Notes: generated by a model from the letters alone, not told the origin. DNA of 64,000 bases from Bombyx mori (GCF_030269925.1 NC_085123.1:6324001-6388000); one strand, 5' to 3'. Positions 45,040-57,359 are shown, counted from the first letter of the stretch. Program-made: numbers and translations.

Positions 45040-45428
45040 CCCCGGTAACCGTACTCGTCGAGCTCGCCAAGGAGTTCGACATGCAACCTAACCCATGCAT
45101 TAACCCGTTTAGTTTTCCGCCGGATCTTCTCAGCGGGTTGCGATTCCAATCCGGTAGTAGATTCATTCGCGAAGCAGCTCTCCTTGAGTTGCTAGGTCTC
45201 CTTTGGAGGCGCTCGGGAAGCTGATAACAAATCCCACTCTTCCTGGCTGAGCCTTTGCCCGCCCATCTGTCCTCGAGAAACTGGAGAGACCTCCGGGCCA
45301 GTAGTAATCCCTCTTCTTCTTTCTTTCCTATTACCCTCTCCTGGGGTGTAGGCTCGAATCAAATCCTTCCATTTACATCGGTCTTGGGCAGTCTGTTCTA
45401 CCTCATCCTAATCCCTCGTTCATAAAAA
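45040..45428 (+). repeat. Dispersed repeat D, copy 3, carrying a nested insert
   Basis: It matches the 23925 copy from GGTAACCGTACTCGTCGAGC to GACCTCCGGGCCAG. The tail is split by a 96 bp LINE fragment (45313-45408) before resuming CGTTCATAAAAAAA. Confidence 0.7.
45313..45408 (-). mobile_element. Nested 5'-truncated LINE tail
   Basis: It is flanked by TAATCCCT at 45305-45312 and 45409-45416. The minus strand reads about 30 coding residues ending AQDRCKWKDLIRAYTPGEG, then a GAA-rich tail. This resembles the C-terminus of an RTE-like or related LINE. Only the last 96 bp were inserted. Confidence 0.6.
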
Positions 45429-48400
45429 AACCAAAGTTATCAACTTTATTTTATTCACAATGATTTATAAAAAATATATAATAAAAAAATATGCTATTTT
45501 TTGTACGTTATTACAAAGTTAAGTCGTACACTGTGTGCATTACTAATCAAAATCTTACGTTACAGACGTTTTTTCCCGGTTAGGGTACCCCTCCGCATCG
45601 TCCTGTCACTGTATATTCATTTTCGAAAACATCCCCAAAATATGTTATTATGTATATTCAGCATTCAAGATCGGGTTATATAAATCTTGTTTCATTTCAA
45701 TCTATTTTAGTTTCATAGGATGAATATACTCGCATAGGCTGTGAAAGACTGACAGAAGAGGTAACGTAGTTAACGTAGTTGAGTTAACGTGGGTTAACGC
45801 GATGACACTGCTCCATCAGATTTACGGAACCCTATAAACAGCATGATTTCATTAAGAGCATACAGATTAAATTGATAAATTAAATTCTAGCTCCACCTAG
45901 AGAAGTGAACCGGAAATCTTGTCATGTCAATCAAAATATTTCGGGGAAAACGTTTCATCGGCCGAAATGAGCCTTTTTTTAATTTTTTAAAGAGGCATAT
46001 ACCTATTAGGTTAAGTCGGCTAAATGAGATGAAAATGATAAAAATCAGGAAATCATTACTATTTTTTTATTTTCATAATGACCAAAACAACAGACTTTCA
46101 TTTTAGAAAAGTGCAATATGATGGTACACCCCCGTGAGGATTAGCAGCACCAGACACAAGTTCCCAAAAATATACATTGACCGGATTTTATACCAGCTTT
46201 AAATTGGTCTTTGTAAGTCTTACTCTTAATTATTGCGATCAGATAGCTTTAATAGTTGAATCAGTGTAATTAAACCTTAATTTAACAAAAGTATTTTTTC
46301 AAGTAATATCGCCAACTTCAGGATCTTAAAGGTATTTCTTCTAATTATGTAACACATTGATATACTTTTAGAAAATATGATTTTCCTACTTTGACTTTTT
46401 TATTTTTTGGGTCCATAACTCATTTGATTGTATGAAACTTGGTATATTCATATTATGTAACATAAGTGGCGAGAGTAATTTAAAGGAATCTATGTTTCTC
46501 AAATAATTAGCGATAATCACAGCGGAGCGTGGCCGGTTTTTTTATTGTCAAATAAAATCTACAATCTTAATCATTAACAATATTCCAAACCCCAACCACT
46601 ATGCATCGTGATTTCAATTCAAAATGAAGCAGTTACATTAACATTTAGCACGCTTTGTTCACTTTCCAAGTGCCTCTATTCGGAAGCCCTGGAGTATTTT
46701 AGAGCGTCTGAATACAAGGCGTTGTTTTGTTTTCTAATTTCCTGGTAGGAAGCCTAGTTGGGTACTTGACGGTGTTCCGGCCAAATTGCCACTCGGTGAG
46801 ATGACGCGGAGTTACTGCAGACTTCACGAAATGAGACCATTTGAAACCGACGCGCCACCGACTGTACTTACTTTACTTTAGAACTGTAGACGAATCTCGT
46901 ATAGATAGATGCAATAATTTAAAAGTGTACACATAAAAAACAATGCAGTATTTTTGTGGCTTGATTCTCATCCAGGTGCAAATCGTTATAAGGCCAAAGA
47001 TCCGTCTGTTTGCAAGGCACTATTAGATTTGCACAAAATATATCAATCAAATGTCCTTCAGAATTGAAATGGGCAGAATTATTCACCCTGTACATAGGAG
47101 TATATACCTTGTAAATAGAACGATGTCTCTCTCAGTTATAAAATATCAGAAATTTAATTGTGACTTGATCTAGTTATAAATCCAGTAACCACTTGACATC
47201 AGACGAATCGTCGCGTTGAGCCATCTGGGGAAATACAAAAAAGAATCAACAAAAAAATTATTATTTCAGCTTGAAGTCGATTTTTAATTAAAATTTCTTG
47301 AAAATGTTCGTAAAATTTTAGACAATAAATGTTTTTGAAATTTAAATATTTTAATATCTTTCTTTCGCAGCCTGAATTTAGAAAAATTTTTAAAGATTTA
47401 GAAAATAACAAATCATAAGCCCTTTGAGCAATTCATTCAAATATTATTTTGTACCAACAACGTACTTCAGTAGCACTTGGCTATCGTCCAAAAGCTTAAC
47501 AGCCCTAAAATAAGGTTTTCAACTTATAATATCCATGTTTTATTACATATTAACATTGAATGTAGGACGATATTAATATTCATTAAAAATGTATGGTAAT
47601 ATGTTACCCATGTCCCTGATATTAACTTAATATTAATAGAACCATAGAAAAAGCAGCTCCTAACGCTTTGTGTGGGTTTAATGCAATTAATTATTTAAAT
47701 ATAATTAGAGTGGATTTGGTTTTTGCCACTGAAACATTTCTCATTTATACTATTTCATTTCGTTTTCTACTTCTAATAAAACATAGATTTTACAAAAAAA
47801 ATTACAGGGTTTGCTCATGTCAATTATGTTTTATTTGACAATCGTCATCACGGTGTTATAAAATACCTCTATCCCGAAAATCTTATCCCTGCGGCATGAC
47901 AAAAAATAACCACATGTGATACCACATTAAATTGTCACAATAATAGATTTTTGTTCTCCAGTCAAATACAACAAAGACATTCACACAGTCTGAACTCGAC
48001 TTCATTTTTCTAGATGACGACAATAAAAGTTGACAGCACCAATCAATCTAACACTAGAGAGACTCGAATACATCGTACAAGACGTCAATGCTCAACGCAG
48101 TAAGTGAATTCGCATAAAGAGACAGAAGCGCGAAAAAGAATTTCACACGTCACGCATCACTGCTGGAGGTATCCGATCACGTGAGAAGCTCAAGAATGTA
48201 TGGAAATTTTATGGAGACACATTGTACCCGCTCAACTTGCTTCACGACGAGCGGTTTCTGTACATCGTTACGTATTCACTTCTTTATTTCTTGTTTCGGC
48301 GCTGTGCCTTCGAAGGAAACAATGGTATCCATTTGGACGGTTAAGCTCGAAGAGGATGCGAGTAGTGAGCGGGAATCGAATTTGAGCAAATTGTACGTGC

Positions 48401-48571
48401 GCGCTCCGAAATACGAGAAGCCATGACACTTTTATCTCAAATATTTTTGCTAAGGAGAAAATCACGTTTCGCTAATTTCGTTTATTCTGTCTTTGTGGCT
48501 CCAAAACTTGGAGCTGTTTCGTAAATGTATGGAGAAATACACTGTTATCGTTTATGATGTTGGATGTCTTT
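45429..48571. other. No gene supported
   Basis: Mostly AT-rich. 46640-46870 and 48060-48440 are less AT-rich. The latter contains an 81-codon plus frame (48181-48426) without a recognisable domain. A faint SINE 3' trace is at about 47180-47230. Confidence 0.4.
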
Positions 48572-48816
48572 ACTAATATATAAATCTACAGTGGTTTTTA
48601 CGGATGTTCCGTTATAACTACTGAACCATGCATCTGATTGACTTGAAACTTGGTATCCACGTAGAAAATACACGTAGTTAATGGATAGGCTAATATTTAT
48701 ATGAGTGTTGGACTCCCTACACCAGTTGCGGGGGCGTTAATGATGAGAATCTTTGTGGGGGTGAGAAATAATAATGTTAATTTTAAATGCCCAGCGAAGC
48801 GGACGGGTACAGCTAG
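48572..48816 (+). mobile_element. Helitron-like repeat, family C copy 3
   Basis: It runs from TACTAATATATAAATCTACA to CGGACGGGTACAGCTAG followed by T. This is the best preserved of the three copies. Confidence 0.68.
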
Positions 48817-48877
48817 TATTACTATGAATTCGTGATTTATTATGCATAATGGTATATAGTTGTTTTACTATACATGA

Positions 48878-48941
48878 TTTTTTTTATTGCTTTAATTGCT
48901 GGACGAGGTCACAGCCCGCCTGGTGTTAAGTGGTTACTAGA
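48878..48941 (-). mobile_element. Bm1: Bm1-type SINE, 3' fragment
   Basis: Poly-T, TTGCTTTAATTGCTGGACGAG..CAGCCCGCCTGGTGTTAAGTGG, then an abrupt end. It is a very short 5'-truncated copy. Confidence 0.7.
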
Positions 48942-49162
48942 TAGTTAGATTCCGGTAAATTAATTCTTATGCTTGTAATTATTATTTTTCTTGATCGATT
49001 CCTCGTGTCCGAAACTTGCGAGCGCCAACGATCTTCTGGACTCCGATTTTTCAAGTATTGCGGATATTAAAATATGTACTAATAATGTCAATAGAAAATT
49101 TATAAAAAGACATCTCAGTAACGTCAAGTAATTCTTTAATAGTCAGACCAAAAGACACATTT

Positions 49163-49404
49163 TACTGGTGGCAGGACCTCTGAGTCCGCAAGGGTAGGTG
49201 CCACCACCCTGCCTGTTTCTGCCGTGAAGTAGTAATGCATTTTTCAGGTTGAAGGGTGGGGCAGCCGTTGAAACTATACTGAGACCTTAGAACTTATATC
49301 TCAAGGTAGGTGGAGCATTTACCTTGTAGATGTCTATGGGCTCCAGTGACCACTTAACACCAGGTGCGCTGTGAACTCGTTCACCAATTTAATCAATAAA
49401 AAAA
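49163..49404 (+). mobile_element. Bm1: Bm1-type SINE, headless
   Basis: It begins TACTGGTGGCAGGACCTC and ends TTTAATCAATAAAAAAATT. Confidence 0.87.
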
Positions 49405-50132
49405 TTATTAAGACACGATATTAAGAGTCTTTATTTAACGATCTTAACTAAAAATAGTATCAAAGCTGACTGGTCATAGCATTACAATTTTCTTGCGCGG
49501 AGGTTTCTACGCTTGAGAGCATTCGATATGCTAAGAATATGGTAAACATATAATACACCTTGGATTGGTAAGAACGGAACGTGTGAAAAGAGTGTGGAAC
49601 GGAGCGTTAAGATGTGAGTGAGAGAAAACAGAAAGAAAGGGAGAAGAGAATGACAGAGAAAAGGAAGATGGCGAAGACGGTTAAAAAAAATGAGCAAGGC
49701 GTAATGAAAGTGTAAATTAATTTCTAAATTATTATTATAACAGAAGATTTTGGAACAGTGAAAGTTTTATTTTATGCGCTGCGATCCCTATTCTACATAC
49801 ATACACTATACCCATGTAAAATGATTCTAGTAAATATTTTTCATTGGTATAGAAATGATTCACACTCGTTTTGATTAAAAAATAAAGTACACTTTCACGG
49901 TATTGAAATATTTCGAGGCTCCCTGCAAACAGAGTTTGGTATTTTGCTTTGTGTGTGGTCAAACGCATATTTCACGGATATTACACATCCGGGAGGCTAT
50001 TCTAGTGCACCGCTATGAAACGTGCGAGATATCGAACGCAGTTATTAACTCGAACAGAAGATCGTTCTGATAGCGATTGGATTGGAAACATTTGGCATAG
50101 AAGATCAAAACACTCTGCTGATCTTCAAGAAC
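49405..50132. other. No gene seen; purine-rich 49590-49690
   Basis: A GAGAAAGAAAG-rich stretch lies on plus at about 49600-49690. No coding signal is supported. Confidence 0.45.
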
Positions 50133-50450
50133 ACGTTGAAGGAATAACATCGTGTAATAAAAATCAAACCCGCAAAATTATAATTTGCGTAATTACTGGT
50201 CATAGGACCTCTTGTGAGTCCGCACGGGTAGGTACCATCGCCCTGCCTATTTCTGCCGTGAAGCAGTAATGCGTTTCGGTTTGAAGGGTGGGGCAGCCGT
50301 TGTAACTATACTTGAGACCTTAGAACTTATATCTCAAGGTGGGTGGCGCATTTACGTTGTAGATGTCTATGGGCTCCAGTAACCACCTTAGCACCATGTA
50401 GGCTGTGTGAGCTCGTCCTCCCATCTAAGCAATAAAAAAGAAAAAAAAAA
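50133..50450 (+). mobile_element. Bm1: Bm1-type SINE, partial head
   Basis: It starts within the middle segment (CGTTGAAGGAATAACATCG), then reads through AATTACTGGTCATAGGACCTC to CATCTAAGCAATAAAAAAG and an A-rich tail. Confidence 0.87.
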
Positions 50451-50893
50451 GGTTCATAATATATGAATTTTTGGCGCATTGCAAAATGCATTAAAGGGCG
50501 ATCATGTAAAGTGGATGGACCATTAAGCAGTCATAAAAATAATTCTGTGGAGTCAGAAAGACAGCTAAAGAATCCGAGGACGTACGATCGCTAAGCGGTT
50601 AGATGGTGTTAATAGGAGTATAAAATGAAAGACGTTATAGCAAGTAACTAAAACGTTATTTAGCTGAAAAACAAAAGAAAAATATTGTTCTAGTAGGCCA
50701 TGAGTCGTATAGGACTACAGAGCCAAAAATGATAATGATTAAGTATATGTTTTATTAGCATAGCTGTTTAACCAAACTCACTGCTATTTTATGTTCAGAC
50801 ATAAGGATAAACTCTGCTGCATTGGAATGTAATTTGAAGGATGGGATAGTCATTATTCATATTAATAATGCAATTAAGACGTCAGTCAGTTCC

Positions 50894-50960
50894 CTTTTTT
50901 TATTGGTTAGATGGGTGGATGAGCTCACCGCACCCCTGGTGTTATGTGGTTACCGGATAC
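50894..50960 (-). mobile_element. Bm1: Bm1-type SINE, 3' fragment
   Basis: CTTTTTTTATTGGTTAGATG..GAGCTCACCGCACCCCTGGTG, ending at GGTTACCGGATACC. Confidence 0.7.
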
Positions 50961-51605
50961 CATGTACATACATACATCACATACACATTTTGCTATATAG
51001 CAACACTATAGCTATAATATGCTATAGCTAATACCCATCTTTCTTTGTTGACGCAAATAACATTTGCTTCTTCTTACAAAACCGGTAAATAGTTCAGTAC
51101 TCGAACTGAGTGAAAAGGGACCGAAACAATTTGCTAGAGATTAATTGAAGGTTTCCGAAATTATCCAACTACATAAATTATGTTAAATCGATAAATAAGA
51201 AAAACTTGTTTGAATCGATCTAGACTTAACTAACTTAACATTCAGAAACTTTACATAAAATGTATACTCTATTTTCCAAATCCATTAGTAAACGCGCTTA
51301 TTTTTAAGGTTGTATTTACTTCAATGACCCAATCCCAATAGGCAGCTAACGGATTAAGAAATAACAATTTCAACTCACAAGTCCTGTATTAATTTTACCC
51401 AATGAACCCAATCAAAATTTATTGCGTTGACAGAAGAAAATTTAATTAAACCTATTTAAAATGTATTTTAATTACCACTCATTGTTAATGTTTTCAATAA
51501 ATTAACGGAATACGTAATCAATTTTGTTGTAATTAAACAAAAGAAGATTAAAATTATTGTTTTAATTGTTTATTTGAATTTTGGCACTTAAGGTTTTGAT
51601 AGTTG
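50961..51605. other. AT-rich, no gene seen
   Basis: Nothing recognisable. Confidence 0.5.
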
Positions 51606-51834
51606 TAGCGGGACTGAATGTAGACCTTCACTGGTAGGTGTTCTAGTTGTTTCTGACGTGAAACAATTGTAGCTTCTGAAATTCCTTTGAGATACCCATA
51701 TTAGTTACACAAGATAATTGCATATTTGACCTCATGTCTTAAGGTGGACAGCACCATTCTCATTTTCATGTCATGGGCCACTTAAAACCAGAAGGAGCGT
51801 GACCTGGTCCAGTCACCTACACAACAAATAAAAG
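51606..51834 (+). mobile_element. Bm1: Bm1-type SINE, degenerate
   Basis: TTCACTGGTAGGTGTTCTAG, then GTTTCTGACGTGAAACAATTG, then ATGTCTTAAGGTGGACAGCACC and an AATAAAAGA tail keep the SINE order. Confidence 0.5.
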
Positions 51835-51849
51835 ACAAAAGCAAAAAAT

Positions 51850-51962
51850 GTTTTGTTTTGCCTTTGTAGGCAGAGTAGCCTAGGGCCCATCTGATGGTGA
51901 GTGGTCATCGTCGATCATCGACATCAGCAACGCTTGAGGCACAGCCAAGCCATCGCCCACGG
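51850..51962 (-). repeat. Dispersed repeat B, reversed
   Basis: The reverse complement of the 27901 copy, from TTTGCCTTTGTAGGCAGA to GCCAAGCCATCGCCCAC. Confidence 0.6.
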
Positions 51963-52163
51963 ACTAATCATCCGTCGTTTTAAAATTCCTTTAGAACACA
52001 ATAAAAGATACTCCTCATTGTTTGAATTAATTATTAATGCAAATACATATATAGATGAGCACATCCAAGAACGCCTTTACACTACAACGTTGTCTTTCAA
52101 CTTGATTTATGAGATCAAAGCCTCACTTGCATAAAATTAATTCTCTTGCACGAGATGGGTTTA

Positions 52164-52183
52164 TGCACACACACACACACACA
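52164..52183. repeat. (CA)n microsatellite
   Basis: About nine CA units followed by TACATATACG. Confidence 0.85.
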
Positions 52184-52221
52184 TACATATACGAGTAAAA
52201 GTTTACTGTGCTCTACAAGAA

Positions 52222-52450
52222 GGGTAGAATCGCGATAGTAGGTATCGAATTCACAATAGCGGTTCACTGCACTCTCTACCACCAATAATTACCCAGGCTT
52301 ATAAATTTGCAAGCTTACTTGATCATACTACAACACTATCCCTAGATTGTAAAAGTTCGTGAACACGTGCAAAATTTGTATCTCCTTAGAAAGTATTTTG
52401 TGCTTATAGGACTTAAACCCCTGTATAGTTGCACCTTTGACGCCACGACT
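52222..52450 (-). mobile_element. Bm1: Bm1-type SINE, degenerate, with head
   Basis: CTACCACCAATAATTACCC, ATACTACAACACTATCCCTAG and GACGCCACGACTTG keep the reversed order of middle and tRNA-like head. The younger copy at 52456 abuts it. Confidence 0.5.
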
Positions 52451-52455
52451 TGAAC

Positions 52456-52697
52456 TTTTTTTTTATTGCTTAGATGGGTGAACGAACTCACAGCCCACCT
52501 GTCGTTAAGTGGTTACTGGAGCCCATAGACATCTACGACATAAATGCGCCACCCACCTTGAGCTATAAGTTCTAAGGTCTCAAGTATAGTTACAATGGCT
52601 GCCCCACTCTTCAAACCGAAACGCATTATTGCTTCACGGCAGAAATAGGCAGGGTGGTGGTACCTGCCCGCACGGACTCACAAGAGGTCTTACCAGT
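52456..52697 (-). mobile_element. Bm1: Bm1-type SINE, headless
   Basis: Poly-T then TTGCTTAGATGGGTGAACG, ending CAAGAGGTCTTACCAGTA with a 3-base loss at the usual boundary. Confidence 0.87.
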
Positions 52698-52885
52698 ACT
52701 ATCACACTTTCTAAATTGAACTGCATTACTAATGCGTGACATTAAAATCTAAGATTTCCAGTAATGTATGTTATCTAGACACTATAACTGCCATCGACTA
52801 AAATTAATACACAAATCCCTAAGCACAGAATAATTTACACATATACATAATGCAGTCCCATAATTTACTTTCGGTTTATTTATAG

Positions 52886-52913
52886 CATACATACATACAT
52901 ACATACATACATA
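52886..52913. repeat. (CATA)n microsatellite
   Basis: Six to seven perfect CATA units. Confidence 0.9.
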
Positions 52914-53204
52914 ATATATACATATATAACCCGTAAATTCCTTGCTGTCCGAATACTGAACGACCCTATTTGAATTATTTGGAAACTAAAACTTACTACT
53001 CAAGTTACCTTGGATGCTTGCGGTTAGGGACTCGAATACCTTCGGCCCAAGAGAGTGCCCTGATTTTAGGTTGTCTAGGATATTCTAGAAATTTAAGGGA
53101 TGTTTTAGCGCTACTACGGCCTTACAGTTAAAATACAACGATGCCCTATTTATATGTTTATGGACAATTATAATATAGTGAATGCATTCAAAGATTAGAT
53201 GTGT

Positions 53205-53218
53205 ATGAGTCCTAATTT
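53205..53218. repeat. Target-site duplication, left of LINE tail
   Basis: ATGAGTCCTAATTT. The right copy at 53485-53498 differs at one base (ATGAGTTCTAATTT). Confidence 0.6.
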
Positions 53219-53484
53219 AAGAGAAAGAGTGAGCAAGCTGAAGTGGCAGTGGGCTGGCTATATATGCCGTAGGACTGACGATCGCTGGAGCAGACGTGTT
53301 CTCGAGTGGAGACCGCGCAGCGGAAGACGTAACGTGGGACGCCTCCTGGCTAGGTGGTGCGATGACCTCCAAACGGTGGCCGGCAAGAAATGGATGAGGA
53401 GAGCCGTAGACCGAGCTCAGTGGTGTGGAGGCCACAGTCAGAGGCCTATGTCCAGTAGTGGACGACTGTGGGCTGTTGATGATG
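53219..53484 (+). mobile_element. 5'-truncated LINE tail
   Basis: It encodes about 80 residues of a post-RT region: LKWQWAGYICRRTDDRWS, VLEWRPRSGRRNVGR, RWCDDLQTVAGKKWM, then GGHSQRPMSSSG. It ends in a (GAT)n tail. Such a segment is the typical C-terminus of several insect non-LTR retrotransposons. The RT domain is absent. It is flanked by 14 bp imperfect duplications. Confidence 0.75.
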
Positions 53485-53498
53485 ATGAGTTCTAATTT

Positions 53499-53822
53499 TA
53501 CTACTAATACACTTTTAACGCCTCTACACAGTTTTCTTTTGTACATTTTACATTAAAATTTACAAGTAATAAAATCATCATCAATCTAGTCAAAATCAAT
53601 TAAATATGCATTATAATGAATAAATAAATAATTACCGGTGAGATATTGATAGTTTGGCTGAAAATCGGTTCTCCATAGAAAAAAGTACAGAGGTAAAACA
53701 TAAAAAAAAAAATATCCGAATTAGGAACCTTTTGCTTTTTTTGACCACAGCCAATTAAAATTCTCCTAAAAGCCCCATGGCCAAACCGTATACGCAATCT
53801 AATTCAAATTAATGTACTAAAA
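53499..53822. other. AT-rich, no gene seen
   Basis: Nothing recognisable. Confidence 0.5.
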
Positions 53823-54414
53823 CCGTAAAAGTTGAGCGTTTGTGAACAGGATCTTTATTATGTCACTAAAAGTACCACGATTTTCTTTGGACCCCCTGGG
53901 AGAAGAGTTAATACGTAAATATAACAGTTACAGATTGCGTGGGTGAACTTTAATACCATGACGCGTGGTGCAGTGGAGCAGATATTCTTGAATACGCATC
54001 CTAGATTACTTTTAAGCCGTCCAACCGTAAAAGTTGAGCGTTTGTGAGCAGGGTCTTTATTATGTCACTAAAAGTACCACGATTTTCTTTGGACCCCCTG
54101 GGAGAAGAGTTAATACGTAAATATAACAGTTACAGATTGCGTGGGTGAACTTTAATACCATGATGCGTGGTGCAGTGCAGCAGATATTCTTGAATACGCA
54201 TCCTAGATTACTTTTAAGCCGTCCAACCGTAAAAGTTGAGCGTTTGTGAACAGGGTCTTTATTATGTCACTAAAAGTACCACGATTTTCTTTGGACCCCA
54301 TGGGAGAAGAGTTAATACGTAAATATAACAGTTACAGATTGCGTGGGTGAACTTTAATACCATGACGCGTGGTGCAGTGGAGCAGATATTCTTGAATACG
54401 CATCCTAGATTACT
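53823..54414. repeat. 202 bp tandem triplication
   Basis: Units start at 53823, 54025 and 54227, each with CCGTAAAAGTTGAGCGTTTG. The third ends about 188 bp in, at CCTAGATTACT. Copies differ at only a handful of positions (for example GAACAGGA/GAGCAGGG/GAACAGGG, CCCCCT/CCCCAT, GACGCG/GATGCG). The unit has no homology that I recognise and no convincing frame. Confidence 0.95.
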
Positions 54415-56676
54415 AACCCGTACGTGGTCTAACAAGTAAGCCGCCCCGTGTCCGCTTTTCGAGCTATACAACCAAACCTTAGTTTTAAATAATACCTAGA
54501 AGTATCTATCAGATATCACATTGAAGAAATAACATCAAGTAAAAAAAATATCATTTACACTATAAGTGTTTATCAAACCTAAGTATGTTACAGCTTTTCT
54601 GCAAGTAAAACAATAAAAATATATCTGTCTACATCTCAAGGTGAAGTTACTGAGGTTGGTGGATTGGTTGCCACTTTATAACATGTGCAACCAAACATTG
54701 AATAGTTTTTACAACAAAATAAAAATTAATGAAACATTCCATCTAAAAACCAATTAAAGCTTCAGAATAAGCTGCTTCTAATATTGAGATCATATAATTT
54801 GGGTCTATAATCATTTACATATTACTCTAAGGGAGTTTTATTAATAAAACTTTGGACATTTGTAGATGTTCATCGAAACAATGGATTGTTGCAACTACAA
54901 GTATTAAAATTATATTCCCTACTACGTATTAATTTTAATTAATTACCTATTACTATTTTAAGATTTGATAAAATTTAATTTGTTTAAATTTACGTTAATT
55001 TGATTTCAGTGAAAAATGCCGAAAATTAAACCTCGAAAATTATTGTTTAGAATTTACAAATTATCTTATGCGTATTTCCACCAGGCCGGTTTCATTAGTT
55101 AGTATTTTAAATATTTTTCATTCAGTATTTACATTTACAAACATACGGAATAATGTTTAATTCTTTTGCTACGAAAGTAATGCGAAATATTACTAAATGT
55201 CGCATTATAGAACAAAAAGAAAAGTCTGATCAAAAAAAGATCCACGTCAAATGTCAACCCACAACAACTTGTTCTTACGTCACCTACAAATAAATTATCC
55301 TGTGAAAAAATAGGTAAAGAACGGTAATAGTTTCCGTAGTCGAAAAAATAATTAAAAAAAAACAAAACAGTATTATTCACTTACCATACAATAAATGTTA
55401 AAAAACGAGAGCAAATACTATAGATCCTCGAATCAAAAACCCACAAACATAACACGATTCTTTCACAAAACCTTTCTCACTAAAATAGTTGGTGTAAACT
55501 CGCTTCATCCAATATCATCGAAGGTTCTCACTGCGAGGCTACGGAACGCTACGTCACGTGCGACCTCCGTAGCGTACGGTCTACACTGGGGTACAGTCGC
55601 AACGAACAATTGCTCCGAACTTGGCCGAGCACAACCGAGAATGGCCGAGACATTGTAAGCCGTGATTGATATCAAATGAAATGTGAGAAACGAGTAGTTC
55701 CAGAGAGCTCTTTGTATTAAGGATTACAATTTTTTGTCGTCATAGCAACGATGGTAGAATAGTGTCCTTTGCATAATATCTTTTGTAGAACTAAAACCGG
55801 TTGAAGGGATGTAAATTTTATTATTTAAGCTAAGCTCGATGTTTCCATTCAGTGAATAGGTTTCGATTAGCTTATCTTAGCTCTATTAGATATTGAGTGT
55901 AGCTTCCGGATGTATTCGAATTTCTGTTCAGTTTATGTTCTTCAAATTTAGTATTACATTAACTTATAAATTAAATCTAAAGTATTGTTAATCTAAATGA
56001 ATTATTTAAGGAAAATAATTAAATCTATACACAAAAAGATAAAACAGTTAAATGCCATTTTCTATTCCATTTATGAATCTGTTCTTGTTTTGCTGTTGAC
56101 GAACTTAGTGTTACGGTGACGAACTTAGATCTGTTAGTGTTACCAATGTACATTTTTTGAAAGTAAAGCTTTTGTTTTTCTTTCTTCAAAACATCAATTG
56201 CATTAACCAAATAATAAATTTTAAACCTAAAATTAATATAAAACTCGAAATCTCAGCAATTATTGGAAGGAAGTAAGTTTATATAAATCGCTAAGTTATG
56301 CACTAGAGATGTTTACTGAAGACATCATGTGCATTTTAGCAAGAAAGGCAGACAGGCACACGACATGTACATATGTGTTTAGACGGTTATGTGAGCTGCA
56401 AGAGCCCGTAAACACAACAGAGTTAACGGCATCGCCTTTGGTCTCAATTCTGTTGGAATAACGGGATTTTACCCTTTTAGATCGAAACGCTATTATAGCA
56501 ACCCATCAAAAATATGCTCGATTTTTGTATCGTACATAAAAGTATGATTACTCACAATATACCTTATCACCACTACTTAAAGTAGGAATTAAAAGAAGAG
56601 TTCGTTAAGAAAAGAAACTAAGGATACGATCGTCATGAACCGAAATTACGAAATAGATAGCTAGGAACAGTAGTTT
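54415..56676. other. No gene supported; CpG-rich patch 55500-55660
   Basis: The patch is rich in ACG/CG and includes ACGTCACGTGCG and related CTACGGAACGCTACG / CTCCGTAGCGTAC segments that partly mirror each other. It may be regulatory or the remnant of an inverted-repeat element. The remainder is AT-rich. Confidence 0.35.
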
Positions 56677-56928
56677 TTACTGGTAGTAGGACGTTTTGTG
56701 AGTCCGCACGGGTAGGCACCACCATCCTGCCTATTTCTGCCGTGAAGCAGTATTGCGTTTCGGTTTGAAGGGTGGAGCAGCTGGTGTACTGTTAAAAGTG
56801 AGACCTTACAACTAATGTCTCGAGGCAGGTGGCGGCATTTACGTTGTATATGTGTAAGGGCTCCGGTCAGCGCTTAACGACCGATGGACCGTGAGCTCGT
56901 CCACAAATTTAAGCAAAAAAAATAATAA
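56677..56928 (+). mobile_element. Bm1: Bm1-type SINE, headless
   Basis: It begins TTACTGGTAGTAGGACG and ends TTTAAGCAAAAAAAATAA. Confidence 0.86.
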
Positions 56929-57010
56929 GAAAAGATTGAGGAGACAGAAACATAATATAAAATTTGTTACCTATATCTTTTAATCAACAGTCGTCGCCTT
57001 TTAAGGAATA

Positions 57011-57110
57011 GTCGTGGTCTAAAGGATAAGACGCCTGGTGTATGTGTATCGAGCGATGCAACTGAGCCGGTGTTCGAATCCAACTTAATTAATTTCATAC
57101 CGGCGACTCG
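57011..57110 (+). mobile_element. Bm1: Isolated SINE tRNA-like head
   Basis: GTCGTGGTCTAAAGGATAAG (A-box region) and GTGTTCGAATCC (B box) match the Bm1 head, but the SINE body is absent after about 57080. It is not a functional tRNA: there is no paired acceptor stem. Confidence 0.6.
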
Positions 57111-57359
57111 TAACACAAGTTAAAAAAAAACACGTACACCCAACCCCTAAAAACAAACGTTTGGTAAAAAACTGACTATGACCGTAATTTGAAACCGGAT
57201 CCCGCGGTGCTGTATACGTTCACTAACCAAATAATCGTTGAGACGATCAAAGTAAACAAAGCCAAAAAGATTTTCTGTATAATTTGGGTCCGAATTTCAA
57301 AAACAGACAATAATTAAATAAATAAACGTCACGAGTAGAAGAAATGATATTTGATACAA

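Noticed and set aside
48181..48426. 81-codon plus ORF in a less AT-rich region
   Set aside because: No domain, no splice context, mixed composition; not enough to call a gene.
53199..53495. 98-codon ORF as an independent gene
   Set aside because: It is the tail of a LINE with a (GAT)n end and flanking duplications.
53823..54414. CRISPR-like or other spaced-repeat array
   Set aside because: The repeats are contiguous 202 bp units without spacers in a eukaryotic genome; it is a simple tandem repeat.
57011..57080. Possible tRNA gene
   Set aside because: A- and B-box-like motifs are present, but there is no acceptor stem pairing; it matches the SINE head.
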